Source: Cryptomeria japonica (lineage: Eukaryota > Streptophyta > Pinopsida > Cupressales > Cupressaceae). Taken from it: DNA of 64,000 bases. The stretch lies in assembly GCF_030272615.1 (NCBI RefSeq), contig NC_081411.1, forward strand, positions 159,479,471-159,543,470, given 5' to 3'. A program made the translations under genes and the position numbers. Below are positions 1 through 11,009 of the stretch, piece after piece; position 1 is the stretch's first letter; each line of letters begins with the position of its first letter. The notes beneath the pieces were generated by a model. It was not told the DNA's origin. It ran no database searches and worked only from the letters and a program-made list of their open reading frames with translations.

Positions 1-390
1 GCAGAGACAGAGAGACAGACAAAGACAGAGATAGACAAAGATAAAGACAAAGACAGATAAAGATGAAGGAAGAGAAGTGCATGAGATCTAAAGATAGAGA
101 TAGAGAGGGAGAAATAGGGAGTGTGCATCTGTGTGGGTGAAACAGATATAGAGATAGAGATAAGGAGGGAGAAACATGGAATGTGTGTGAGAGAGAGATG
201 TGGAGATAGATATAAAGAGGGAGAAATATATATAAATAAATAGTGTGGGATAAGAAAAGAGAGGATATTTAAGTAGAAAAATATAAAAAAGAAAAGGAGC
301 GAGAGGGAGAGGGAGAGATGGAGAGATATGTAGAGTGGGAAGGATAGAAGGATAAGAGAGATACAAGGAGAGGTAAAGAGATATAGATGG
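1..390. repeat. purine-rich simple repeat (GA/GATA-like)
   Basis: The + strand is almost entirely G and A, built from short units such as agagacag, gagatagag and gggagaaat. It is a degenerate microsatellite. The long open frame on the opposite strand (88-366) is only a translation of this repeat (Ser/Leu/Tyr-rich) and is not a gene. Confidence 0.85.
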
Positions 391-702
391 AGATAATAAT
401 CAAATGACATGCAACTCTCAACATAACTCCCCAAGGACATGTGATATCCTTAAATTATTGGCATGAAATGAATAATCAGAAGTTATTTGTTGTCTCTTTC
501 TCTCTTGCTATAAACATTTAATTTAGACTTTAAGTTGATTTTTTTATTTAGAAATTAAAAAAATTCAAATACAATTATTCTAACAATAAATCAAATTTTA
601 ATAAGACAAAGAAAATAAATCATGGTGCGTTGAGATCCTTTGCAACTGAGGCCATGGCGATAGAACAAATCTCTCAATTCCAACTTTGAAGACTTTGGGA
701 GA
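391..702. other. AT-rich spacer upstream of LINE-A
   Basis: No gene, hairpin or repeat recognised. The sequence is A/T rich and could include the LINE-A 5' UTR, whose start cannot be fixed because no target duplication was found. Confidence 0.4.
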
Positions 703-2641
703 TTGATTTTGAAGTCTACTAAATCAAAGAGAACTAAAGTGGTTACAAGAGCAAATAGCATTCCAATTGGTGAAAGAAGGTCCATCAATTTTCAAAATCA
801 TATTGAGAAAAACCCTAATGATGGTTTTTGGAAAGGGTCGGGTCCGAAGGGCAATAGAGAGGCATATTGGCTCGCCTCTTGGGCATGGGAGGAATTGAAA
901 AGAGATAACAAGTTTAAGAACCTGTATAGAAATGGGCAATGGAAAAGGAAACCTTGGGGTCGTGAAGAGTCGAGGCTCAATAGAGCTATAGGAGGCATTA
1001 AGCATAGAGCATATCCCCCTTATGTTAAGAGAACCAAGAGAAAAATTATAGTGCTTCCACCTAATCTCCTAAAGACATCTACAAAGCATTTGAAGGAAAG
1101 GGCTTCATTTGTCAAATTGAATGGATCAAACGGCTCGTAGGAGGAAATTATGTCATGGTGGACAAAATCCTTTCTAGGTAAGTTATGTATACACCCTCTA
1201 CAACATGAGTTGTATTTAATAAAATACATAGACCTTAATATGAAAATGGATTTATTGTATCGAGTTCCTATTTTTTTCAAAGGTTCTAGTTTCAATAGGC
1301 TAAACTAGAACCCTAGTTTTGATCCTCACAAACATCACTTTCATAAAAAACAAACTTGGATTAGTTTGGTGGGTCTCCCATTTGAATTTTGGCAAGAAGA
1401 GGCACTAATTAGAATAGGAGATGCTACTTGTTTAGGTATAGAAGAGGATTTCCTGAATGAAAAATCAGGATATGTAGCCAATTTGTATGTAGAGATAGAT
1501 TCAAATATGAGAATTTATAAATAAATAGAAATAATATCAGAGTTTGGCAAATGGAATCAAGAATTGAGGAGTTGAAGAATAAAATCTCTGGGGAATATTT
1601 GATAAGGGAAGCTATGAAAATTGGGAGTTCTACTAATTTATACAAAACAAAGGATCCCAAAATCTCAAAAATAGACCTAAGAAATAATGGGGAGCAACCA
1701 AAGAAAGGTAAGGGATTGATTGGTGTAGAGGTTGAGAATTGACAAATCTTAGGAGATCCCACAAAGGATGATTCTCAATCTAACAAAGAGATAGTGGGGG
1801 CTAAATTGTTTATGCAGTCAAATCAAGCATTGGGATCTTCTCAAATTAATCATGAGGAGTGTTCAGAAGTGATGAGGAGAACTAATTTAGGGTCTTAGGG
1901 AATAGAAGGGAATGTAGAAACCTCATGACTAAATATTGATCAAGGTTTGCAGAGAAATGAGGGGGTTTTCAAAAGTTCAAAGTAGCAAGGTATAAGAGTA
2001 ACATCTATTTTAGAACTAAATGAATTAAAGCAGGATAGTGAATCTCTGAATGAAGAAATCAAACAACAGATGAATCTCCTTAAAAATAATAAAAACATTG
2101 GTAATGACAAATCAAAATATTACAAAGACTAGGTTGGATCCTAATTATGATATGGAGAAGAGCAATAATGATGTCTCCATATGTGATTCTCGATTAGGGA
2201 TCTCAAATGAGGTAGGAGTCCCTGAGATAGTCATGGAGACCCCTAAATATAGAAACAACCCCATGGAATTAGAAGCGGTCTGTGAATTTTTAGGTGTCCC
2301 CCTCAACAAACATAAATTCAGAGGTTCTTAGATAAGCCAATTTCAAAATGATTTAGTGCGTTATGGAAAATGAGGGGATTGAAGAGATGGAATAGGAGAT
2401 TCCACTTGATGAAGAAAATCGTGTCATTATGGAAGAAGGGGAGGTGGGAAGGAGTGCCTAGGGTTATGTTTATATTGCCCTTAGGGGGACAAACCGGATT
2501 ATGGTAAATTAGCTAAGAAAAGGAGAAAGAGGAAATCTTTAGCAGACTCTCAGGCTAAAAGATGGATTTGTTATAGACCAAACCAATATAATGACACTGT
2601 TAAATGCAAGGAAAAGGAAGTTCCTTCCCAAGGAATCATGA
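703..2641 (+). pseudogene. LINE-A ORF1 remnant (gag-like RNA-binding protein)
   Basis: An open stretch at 703-1140 (145 aa, basic, Trp-rich) is followed in broken frames by 1330-1460, which reads NKLGLVWVGLPFEFWQEEA. This resembles the DUF4283 domain that opens plant L1 ORF1 proteins (pattern W-x-x-x-x-GLP-x-x-FW). Short open pieces continue at 1551-1742 and 2098-2331. In L1 elements this protein coats the element RNA. The tail can be read as GKFLPKES followed by TGA, and that stop overlaps the ORF2 start in ATGA at 2638-2641. Several stops and shifts make it a pseudogene. The DUF4283 assignment is by recalled pattern. Confidence 0.7.
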
Positions 2642-5600
2642 TGCTCCTTACATGGAATGTTAGGGCTCTCAATGCCCCTAACAAGAGGCACTTAATTAAG
2701 CACAAAATAAAATGATTCAAGCAAAGGTGGTCTTAATACAAGAAACCAAACTAAATAAGGAGTAAATGGAAGGGTTTTAGAAGAGTTTAGGGCTCTAGCA
2801 GTATAAGGCAATTCTAGCTGAAGGAGCCTCAAGAGGAATTGTCATTATCTGGAACCCAAGAAAGGTGAGAGTATCAATAGTGGTGTTAGATTCAGAGTGA
2901 TCAATGTTTATGGATCGACCCAAATTGACAAAAAAAAAAGCATTATGGAGAGTGATTGATGATTTTGTCATCAATAATGAATTTCCTAATACAATCATAT
3001 GAGGAGATTTTAATACCATTTTACATTTACCAAAAAGAAAGGTGGAATTCAGAGGGATCTACAAACACCAATTGATTTCAGAGATTGGGTTAATTGGACA
3101 ATCTATTGGATATTAAGTGTGAAAATGGTATTTTCATATGGATCAATCAACAAAGAGGTAATTAGAGAGGTTCTTGTTAAAAGGGGATTTGTTGTCCTTT
3201 AAGGGAGAAATGGCCTCTACAATTATAGCTCACATAGGATCGGACCACTATCCAGTGGTATTGAATATCTCTGAAGAACAGAGACCCGTCAACAGCCCTT
3301 TCAAAATTGAAAACATGCGGATGAAGATGGGGAATTTTTTTATCTAATTGAGTGCTAGTCAAGGGAGGAAACCTTTGCTAGATCAAAACTTTTTTGTTTT
3401 GTTTCCAAAATGAAGTCATTAAAACAAAAACTTCTAAAATGGAATACACAAAGATTCCCAAATATTTTGACAAAAAAAAGGAAGTGGAGGATGAGTTGAT
3501 GGTTGTTACTGAAGATGTTATTAAGCAAGGAATGGATATAGATCTATATGAGAAAGAAGGGAATTTGATTGTTGAGTATCATAAAGTATAAGCTAAGGAA
3601 GAGATTTTTTGGAGGCGAAAATCCAAGGAAACTTGGCTAGAGGAGGGGGACAATAATTCAAAATTCTTTCATATTAGCACTAAGGTCAAAAGAGGTATCA
3701 ATAGGATTCTTAGTATAACCAAAGAGGATGGATCAATGGTTGACAAGCTAGAAGATGTAGCCAAAGAAAGTATCATTTATTCCAAAGAAATCTTCAATAA
3801 CTGGGAAGGATCCAACTTAGTGCATCAAACAGACTTGCTATCTAGCATTCCCAATAAGATCACAGAGATATAAAATCATATGTTGACTGCCAAATTCACA
3901 GAAGCATAAATCCATTCAGCCCTATTCTAGTTACATCCAAACAAAACCCCTGGTTTGAACATATTCCCTGTTGGTTTTTATCAAAAATATTGGCACATCT
4001 TAGGACAACAAATGGTAGTAGCTTTTGAAGCGGCTAGAAATGGAAGAAGATTTTGAGAAGAAATCAACAACACCTTTTTAGTCTTGATTCCCAAGAAGGA
4101 AGTCTCGAGAGGATTTGTGGACTATAGACCAATCTCCCTATGCAATACTAAGTTATATAAGGCCCTGGTGAAAGAATTGGCACGTCATCTTAAAATAGTT
4201 TTACCATATATCATCTCGGATGAACAATCAAGTTTTTTGCGTGGTAGATCTACTTTAGATGGTATTATTTTAGCACAAGAGGCCCTTCATTCTGTTTAGA
4301 GCAAAAAATTGTCAAGTGTGCTAATCAAATTAGATATAAAAAAAACTTATGATAAGGTAGACTAAAGATTCTTCTGTAAATGTTTAGAAGTCATTGGGTT
4401 CAACAAACAGTTGATAGAACTGATCTTCTATTGCATATCCACCCCAAAGTATTAAGTGATTATTAATGGTTCTCCAAAGGGATATTTTAAGGCCTCTAGG
4501 GGATTAAGACAAGGGGATCCACTATCTTCCCTTCTTGTTTATTATCATAGCAAGGGTATTGGGGAGAAACGTCCAAAAAGCTCAAATCATGGAAATGTCA
4601 AAGGAATTAGTATTACCAACAATATCTATGTTGTGTCCCATCAACAGTTTGTGGATGACACAATGCTTATGGGATAGGGTTCCTTGCAGGAGGCTTCAAA
4701 TTTTAAGCTCATTTTGGATAAATACCTTGGCTTCAAGTCAACAAATTAGTATTGAAAAATCAGAAGATTTCTTCTTCTCTTTATAGCCATGGATAGAGAT
4801 AGAGATTTTGAGAATTTTGAGGTTTCACAAGGGTTCTCTTCCTTGTAAATACCTAGGGATCCCTCTTGAAAGTGGTATTAGGTCAACCAAACTATGGGAT
4901 CCATTAAAGGAGAAGATGGACAAGAAGTTGACTTCTTGGAAAGGCAGATGGTTGACATGGGCGAGCAAAGTAGGTTTTCATTTGCAGGATTATGTGAGTT
5001 TTAATACCGTAGGGAAAGCTTTAGAGTGGAAATGGAAATCTCTTCAAGATCTCCAAGTCCCCAGAGAAGATGTTAGACAACTCAAGAAAATCCTTCAGGG
5101 CAGGGATATGGCATTTTGGGATTCGTGGGATAGAGGTGTTTGCATAAAGTAGGAATTTTTATCTGGGCAATGCTAAAAGGTAGGGTCCTCAAAGTAGAAT
5201 GGTTTAGGAAAATTGGCTTCAAAGGACCATCCAGATGCATCCTATGTGAACATGAAGAGAAATCAATCAATCGCCTTTTCTTACAGAGTCCCTATTCTCT
5301 CAAATGTTGGCAGTGGCTATGCGCTAAATTAGGGTGGTCTACAACACTACCTATAGACATTTTAAGCCTTTTCAAAAGTTGGCCATTATTGAATATGTTT
5401 GGACTATACAGTGGTTTGTGAATAACTAGTCCTTCTATTATGGTGTGGAAAATTTGGAAGGAAAGGAACAAGCGGATCTTTAAAGAAGTAAAGTTGCAGA
5501 GTGAAACCTTATTAAACAAAATAGAAATAGCCATTGTGGAGGTAGTTAACAGTAGAAATGATAGGCACTCTCATAAAATGACCAGTTTCACTTGTTGGGA

Positions 5601-6118
5601 TGGATTAATTAGGGTAAATGGAATGGACTCAAAGTCCCTCATTTTTTTTGGAAATGGGGGAGAGGTCAATAAGCAAGCCAAATTGAACTGTAATTGGGAG
5701 CCTCTGAGAGAGGGTTGGTATAAGGTTAATTTTGATGGTGCAACAAGGGGAAACCCAGGAAGTTTTGGAGCAGGATGCATCATTCACAGTTGAGATGGAA
5801 GGAATATAGCAAAATTTGCAGAACTCCTGGAGCAAGGAACTAATAACCAAGTAGAATTCCAAGCATTATTGATAGGCTTGCTCAAATGCAAGTCTTTAGG
5901 TATTCAAAGACTATAAATTGAAGGAGACTCGGCTTTAGTGATCAATGCCTTAAGGAAAGAGGTAACTCCAAACTGGAAACTGAATGCTCTTCTAGGAAGG
6001 GCATTGAACATCGTTAATTCTTTTGAACCATATATGTTTAATCACATTTATAGAGAAGGAAATAGATGGCAGATGAGCTTGCTAACAAGGTGGCAGATGG
6101 GGTTCGCATAGATTTTTT
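2638..6118 (+). pseudogene. LINE-A ORF2 remnant (endonuclease, RT, RNase H)
   Basis: It starts MMLLTWNVRALNAPNK, the typical plant L1 endonuclease opening. GDFN survives near 3006, directly after an in-frame stop. The RT core (4084-4677) reads DYRPISLCNT, then GLRQGDPL, then FVDD at 4648-4659, so the RT aspartates survive. A zinc-type segment near 5236 (CILCEHEE) has lost its later His/Cys. RNase H begins near 5716 with NFDGATRGNPG (first Asp present) and continues with an IEGDSA block. Stops are frequent throughout. The protein would nick target DNA and copy the RNA there. It is not functional. Confidence 0.88.
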
Positions 6119-6180
6119 TGGAGCTCTATAATTTGAGTTGCATTTATTTATTTATATGTAAAGTTGTTTATTCTATCTTA

Positions 6181-6671
6181 GAATATTATGCAATTTTTAG
6201 TCCACTACTCTATCAATTTTTCTAGGATAACTGATTTTCCTTGACGTTGGCGAGAGACCAAAATTCAAATATTCCCAGTTGCCTTGTGTGACTAGTGGTG
6301 TTCCTAGTCGACTAAGGTGGTGTGTCTATTCAGCATCCTCGAGAGCTTCTTTTCTACCATCTATGACTCTTCTCGTTGATGTGATGAGTCATCATTTTTT
6401 GAGGGTTGTTGTAATTCCCTCTTCCCTAGGCGTTGATGATCATTAGTTGGCCCGCCTTCCCTCCTACATATAGAAATGCTAGTATGCACACTCCAAGGCT
6501 TGTGGTAGAGATTTTGGCAGATTTGGAATGATGAGCACAACTTTAGCATTTATTTCATTTAATGGAAACTTCTCGAGAAAGTTGTTTGAAGGAGCTTTTA
6601 AATTGCACGATCATAGATTTTACATCATCTATTTTTTGAGTCTTGAATTCTTTTAGAGGGCAAAGCATAAT
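6181..6671. other. unassigned spacer left of the TRIM array
   Basis: No recognisable gene. If the TRIM array is removed, the last part (…gcaaagcataat) joins directly to 9602 onward, just at an ATG that opens the decayed frame at 9600-9755. This stretch may therefore be the 5' flank of that unknown element. Confidence 0.4.
6667..6671. repeat. TRIM target-site duplication, left (ATAAT)
   Basis: ATAAT directly precedes the first TGATC; the identical 5-mer directly follows the last GATCA at 9597-9601. Five bases is the usual size for LTR elements. Confidence 0.85.
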
Positions 6672-7175
6672 TGATCTGAATTATTTTGTCAATTCAGAGG
6701 ACAATACCCAAAGCAGAATTTGTGGTATTGTAAACACATAACAAATCATATAAAATTTCATTTCATTGAAAATTTGTAAGCATACAATTTTTGGCAAACT
6801 CTGTGAAAGAGAGTTGTGTGCCCTTGAATTTATCCCATTTGGGCAAACTCTGTAAAAGAGAGTTGTACGTTTGGAATGTATCCAATTTGGGCAAACTCTG
6901 TAAAAGAGAGTTGTATGTCTGAGCATGTACAATTTAGGCAATCTTGTGAAGGAGTGTATGCCTATAACTCTATAACTCCATAACTCTCCAACTCCTTGCA
7001 ATTGGATTCGAATTGGGCTTATTTATAAGCTTTAAAAGAAGCTGAACAGCCACCACATTTATGTTTACATCAGAAGTCGAAAAGACAATCCAGTATTGAA
7101 AGGTTATTACATTTATATGAGAACAAAAATTAATTAAAGATTAAAATATTTAATTCTCTGACTTATTTCTGATCA
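6672..7175 (-). repeat. TRIM LTR copy 1 (3'-most on the - strand)
   Basis: It is 504 bp long and the most divergent of the four. It has aagcatacaa where the others have aagaaccatacaa, and differs within the three internal blocks near 6790-6925. Those blocks (gcaaactctgt, then aaagagagttgt) form a degenerate minisatellite of about 58 bp. A palindromic TATA candidate, GCTTATTTATAAGC, lies at 7017-7030 for - strand transcription. The open frame of about 106 codons just downstream of it is conserved only because the copies are recent. Confidence 0.88.
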
Positions 7176-7312
7176 TTACTCCCTTCTTGAAATGCAATGG
7201 GCCCCATTGCTTGATCTTCTTCCAAATAAAATTTTGCCATGTAACTTGAAAGTGCTAATGAGACTCTCAAGAGAATAATCGCTTCTTCCTGATCTATTGT
7301 AGTAACAGGAGC

Positions 7313-7429
7313 CTAGTCAGCTTGAGGCATAGCAGCTACTGGTTCCTTGGTAGATGTTGCAGTAGCTTCCTCGTTTCCTTCTGCTGAAGACGAAGAAAAG
7401 GAAGAGTTTGGTGTAGTATGGGCAGCCAT
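7313..7429 (-). CDS. 38-aa gag-like micro-ORF inside the TRIM interior
   Basis: The frame starts MAAHTTPNSSFSSS and ends VAAMPQAD before TAG. It is the first ATG after the primer site and is repeated at +807 and +1614 in the other two interiors. Its place and Ser/Thr/Ala-rich start are like the first codons of a Copia gag, so I read it as the stub left when the parent element lost its coding region. No function is claimed. Confidence 0.4.
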   Translation of the reverse strand: MAAHTTPNSSFSSSSAEGNEEATATSTKEPVAAMPQAD

Positions 7430-7460
7430 TGGCTGTAGATGCACCTGCAGCGATCGAAAA

Positions 7461-7474
7461 TGGCTCTGATACCA
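7461..7474 (-). other. TRIM primer-binding site (initiator tRNA-Met)
   Basis: On the - strand it reads TGGTATCAGAGCCA, one base after the LTR end. The same site recurs 807 and 1614 bp to the right. It shows that the element transcribes leftward and uses the same primer as the Copia element in this window. Confidence 0.85.
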
Positions 7475-7475
7475 C

Positions 7476-7982
7476 TGATCTGAATTATTTTGTCAATTCA
7501 GAACACAATACCCAAAGCAGAATTTGTGGTATTGTAAACACATAACAAATCATATAAAATTTCATTTCATTGAAAATTTGTAAGAACCATACAATTTTTG
7601 GCAAACTCTGTGAAAGAGAGTTGTGTGCCCTTGAATTTATCCCATTTGGGAAAACTCTATAAAAGAGAGTTGTATTCCTGGAATGTATCCAATTTGGGCA
7701 AACTCTGTAAAAGAGATTTGTATGCCTGAGCCTGTACAATTTAGGCAATCTTGTGAAGGAGTGTATGCCTATAACTCTATAACTCCATAACTCTCCAACT
7801 CCTTGCAATTGGATTCGAATTGGGCTTATTTATAAGCTTTAAAAGAAGCTGAACAGCCACCACATTTATGTTTACATCAGAAGTCGAAAAGACAATCCAG
7901 TATTGAAAGGTTATTACATTTATATGAGAACAAAAATTAATTAAATATTAAAATATTTAATTCTCTGACTTATTTCTGATCA
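7476..7982 (-). repeat. TRIM LTR copy 2
   Basis: It is 507 bp long with TGATC…GATCA ends. It shares variants gggaaaactctataaaag and ttgtattcctgg with copies 3 and 4 but not copy 1. Confidence 0.88.
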
Positions 7983-8282
7983 TTACTCCCTTCTTGAAAT
8001 GCAATGGGCCCCATTGCTTGATCTTCTTCCAAATAAAATTTTGCCATGTAACTTGAAAGTGCTAATGAGACTCTCAAGAGAATAATCGCTTCTTCCTGAT
8101 CTATTGTAGTAACAGGAGCCTAGTCAGCTTGAGGCATAGCAGCTACTGGTTCCTTGGTAGATGTTGCAGTAGCTTCCTCGTTTCCTTCTGCTGAAGACGA
8201 AGAAAAGGAAGAGTTTGGTGTAGTATGGGCAGCCATTGGCTGTAGATGCACCTGCAGCGATCGAAAATGGCTCTGATACCAC

Positions 8283-8789
8283 TGATCTGAATTATTTTGT
8301 CAATTCAGAACACAATACCCAAAGCAGAATTTGTGGTATTGTAAACACATAACAAATCATATAAAATTTCATTTCATTGAAAATTTGTAAGAACCATACA
8401 ATTTTTGGCAAACTCTGTGAAAGAGAGTTGTGTGCCCTTGAATTTATCCCATTTGGGAAAACTCTATAAAAGAGAGTTGTATTCCTGGAATGTATCCAAT
8501 TTGGGCAAACTCTGTAAAAGAGATTTGTATGCCTGAGCCTGTACAATTTAGGCAATCTTGTGAAGGAGTGTATGCCTATAACTTTATAACTCCATGACTC
8601 TCCAACTCCTTGCAATTGGATTCGAATTGGGCTTATTTATAAGCTTTCAAAGAAGCTGAACAGCCACCACATTTATGTTTACATCAAAAGTCGAAAAGAC
8701 AATCCAGTATTGAAAGGTTATTACATTTATATGAGAACAAAAATTAATTAAAGATTAAAATATTTAATTCTCTGACTTATTTCTGATCA
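8283..8789 (-). repeat. TRIM LTR copy 3
   Basis: It is 507 bp long and nearly identical to copy 2. Visible differences include actttataactccatgac near 8581 and ctttcaaag near 8645; the latter is shared with copy 4. Confidence 0.88.
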
Positions 8790-9089
8790 TTACTCCCTTC
8801 TTGAAATGCAATGGGCCCCATTGCTTGATCTTCTTCCAAATAAAATTTTGCCATGTAACTTGAAAGTGCTAATGAGACTCTCAAGAGAATAATCGCTTCT
8901 TCCTGATCTATTGTAGTAACAGGAGCCTAGTCAGCTTGAGGCATAGCAGCTACTGGTTCCTTGGTAGATGTTGCAGTAGCTTCCTCGTTTCCTTCTGCTG
9001 AAGACGAAGAAAAGGAAGAGTTTGGTGTAGTATGGGCAGCCATTGGCTGTAGATGCACCTGCAGCGATCGAAAATGGCTCTGATACCAC

Positions 9090-9596
9090 TGATCTGAATT
9101 ATTTTGTCAATTCAGAACACAATACCCAAAGCAGAATTTGTGGTATTGTAAACACATAACAAATCATATAAAATTTCATTTCATTGAAAATTTGTAAGAA
9201 CCATACAATTTTTGGCAAACTCTGTGAAAGAGAGTTGTGTGCCCTTGAATTTATCCCATTTGGGAAAACTCTATAAAAGAGAGTTGTATTCCTGGAATGT
9301 ATCCAATTTGGGCAAACTCTGTAAAAGAGATTTGTATGCCTGAGCCTGTACAATTTAGGCAATCTTGTGAAGGAGTGTATGCCTATAACTCTATAACTCC
9401 ATAACTCTCCAACTCCTTGCAATTGGATTCGAATTGGACTTATTTATAAGCTTTCAAAGAAGTTGAACAGCCACCACATTTATGTTTACATCGGAAGTCA
9501 AAAAGACAATCCAGTATTGAAAGGTTATTACATTTATATGAGAACAAAAATTAATTAAAGATTAAAATATTTAATTCTCTGACTTATTTTTGATCA
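9090..9596 (-). repeat. TRIM LTR copy 4 (5' LTR on the - strand)
   Basis: It is 507 bp long and is the outer LTR next to the right target duplication. Private changes include gaattggactt, gaagttgaac and tttttgatca near its right end. Confidence 0.88.
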
Positions 9597-9601
9597 ATAA
9601 T
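9597..9601. repeat. TRIM target-site duplication, right (ATAAT)
   Basis: Matches 6667-6671 exactly and abuts the outer LTR end. Confidence 0.85.
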
Positions 9602-10215
9602 GGAATCCAATATTCTGTTGGTTGCAAGTAAAAGGAAGATGGCCTTCTTGGGGGCCATTAATGACAAACGACTGAGAGAAATAACTAATTTTTCTCATGA
9701 ATTGTTTAATCATTCTTTGTTGAGTATTCTAGGGGTTGATTTTTTATTCTTATAATCAGCAATATTGGGTTAACCCTAATATCCCCGCCTTCTTCCTTGC
9801 AATGATTCTCAATGTGGAGTTGATGATTGGGGCTCATATTTTATGCAAAAGGGTCTTCCGAAGTGATTTCTTGAGGGATATTGAGAGATTCTTGCAGGAA
9901 ATTGACTTGAATTGCACTATCCCACATGCTAACAATTTTGGTATGCAAATGAGAAATGGGAAACCAACTCCTTAGTTCCCCATCTTAGTCATTGTCAACT
10001 AGGAGCTTTGGGAGCTAAGAACTTAGAAAAAAATTAGATTGAGCTTGAACTTCTTGAAAAGACTTATGGGTATCGTAGAAGATGGCTCACTGGTGGTGCC
10101 AATTGGAGATGTAGTGAATGTCCAAGATCAATGGGTAAGAAGCTATAAAATTATGCAAGGGCTTCAAGATGATGGTGATTTCTCCTCCAGCGGTGATATT
10201 TCGACGGTAGAGTAG
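9600..10215 (+). pseudogene. decayed unknown reading frame, cut off by the TRIM
   Basis: A frame opens with MESNILLVASKRKMAFLGAI at 9600 and stops near 9755. Another frame (9736-9975) continues with VNPNIPAFFLAMILNVE and GKPTP before a stop, and open pieces follow to about 10215 (GDVVNVQDQW). These look like one former protein with stops and a frameshift. I do not recognise the family. The TRIM target duplication overlaps the ATG, so the upstream part now lies 2.9 kb away. Confidence 0.35.
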
Positions 10216-10693
10216 GTGGTCGCAATGAAGGTGTTACTTTCCCTTGGTTCTTGTGTGTGTCCCTTTTGGATATAGCTGGTTGGTTAATGTTTTGGTGACA
10301 AAGCTATGTCGTATACTAGTTTTATGTAAGAATTTTCAAAACTTGTGGTTTCTGTAATTTCATGGTAGTAGCATTCTTCCTATGAAGTGATATTTTTGGT
10401 CAATGGGTAGTCTAGGTGGTGGGTTGAGTTTTGTGGTTGTTTTGATCTAGTATGGGCTTTGGATTTTGGTTATGGGGTTTTCTCTAGTTTGGTCTGGCAT
10501 AGCCAAATTTTGCTATGCGAAATAAATATGTAATATTTTGTATATACTTTAATACAAATCATGGCTACAACCTTTTAACGAGCCAAAATAAAAAGACAAA
10601 GCATAAATTAAATTGGTTCTAATATATTTTAATTATTAATTATAATTTCATTAAAAAATTATAAATAATTAAAATAAAATTTAACTTAATAAA
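10216..10693. other. unassigned AT-rich spacer
   Basis: T/G-rich then A/T-rich sequence. Near 10500-10560 there is a tail-like segment (aaataaatatgtaat…ctttaatacaaat) that could be the 3' end of the unknown element, but no target duplication is seen. Confidence 0.3.
10682..10693. repeat. SINE target duplication, left
   Basis: taacttaataaa, repeated with one change at 10829-10840. Confidence 0.7.
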
Positions 10694-10828
10694 CGGGATG
10701 ACCCCACAATGCAGTGGTTAACTGCGAGCCTCCTACAAGGGAGGCATTGGGTTTGAGTCTACTCGATTGGTTCGGTTCTTAGCTCCAAGGAAAAGTTGTC
10801 GCTTCTACTGTGACTCATAAAAAAAAAA
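10694..10828 (+). mobile_element. tRNA-derived SINE with A-rich tail
   Basis: An A-box-like stretch (tgcagtggttaactgcg) and a B-box-like stretch (gggtttgagtctactc, close to GGTTCGANTCC) are about 35 bp apart, as in a Pol III internal promoter. The tail is a run of A from about 10819. Flanks taacttaataaa (10682-10693) and taacttgataaa (10829-10840) agree at 11 of 12 positions and make a good target duplication. The body of about 135 bp is within SINE range. It would be moved by a LINE-encoded RT. Confidence 0.8.
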
Positions 10829-10840
10829 TAACTTGATAAA
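10829..10840. repeat. SINE target duplication, right
   Basis: taacttgataaa directly after the A tail. Confidence 0.7.
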
Positions 10841-11009
10841 AATTCATCCTTAGCAAAAAAAGAAAAATTAGAATAATGTTTTTAAAAAAATAGAATATCT
10901 AATAAACAAAGATAGAATTAAAAGAAGGATTTTAAATCAAAATATAATTATTCTGCAATTTTTTAAAAATTTAATATGACAAATAATTATAAATTAAATC
11001 ATGGAGCAA

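Larger units (their letters stand above)
700..6180 (+). mobile_element. LINE-A, degenerate L1-type non-LTR retrotransposon
   Basis: An ORF1 remnant with a DUF4283-like segment is followed by an ORF2 remnant that runs from an AP-type endonuclease through reverse transcriptase and a zinc-knuckle segment to a terminal RNase H. This is the usual order in plant L1 elements. Many stops and frameshifts interrupt both ORFs, so it is an old dead copy. ORF2 is about 3.5 kb against about 4.1 kb in LINE-B; part is lost between the RT thumb and the zinc segment near 4990-5150. The 3' end is uncertain: coding similarity stops near 6118 and no clear poly(A) tail follows. Confidence 0.9.
6672..9596 (-). mobile_element. 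tandem TRIM retrotransposon (4 LTRs, 3 interiors)
   Basis: Four LTR copies (6672-7175, 7476-7982, 8283-8789, 9090-9596) alternate with three 300-bp interiors at an exact 807-bp period. Each LTR starts TGATC and ends GATCA. On the - strand each interior begins, one base after the LTR, with TGGTATCAGAGCCA (initiator-Met tRNA primer site) and ends with a polypurine tract (agaagggagtaa). The whole array is flanked by ATAAT at 6667-6671 and 9597-9601, so it behaves as one insertion. There is no reverse transcriptase, so it is non-autonomous. An 807-bp LTR-interior unit fits the TRIM class. Confidence 0.93.

Noticed and set aside
88-366. Open frame of 92 codons on the - strand
   Set aside because: Translation of a purine-rich simple repeat; composition is only Ser, Leu, Tyr, Pro, Phe and His.
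5571-5862. - strand frames overlapping the LINE RNase H
   Set aside because: Antisense shadows of the LINE ORF2; no independent evidence.
6681-9422. Four copies of a 106-107 codon frame as a gene family
   Set aside because: They are the same stretch of the TRIM LTR repeated by the array; the translation itself contains the LTR minisatellite (LFYRVCPN-like). Conservation follows from recent copying.
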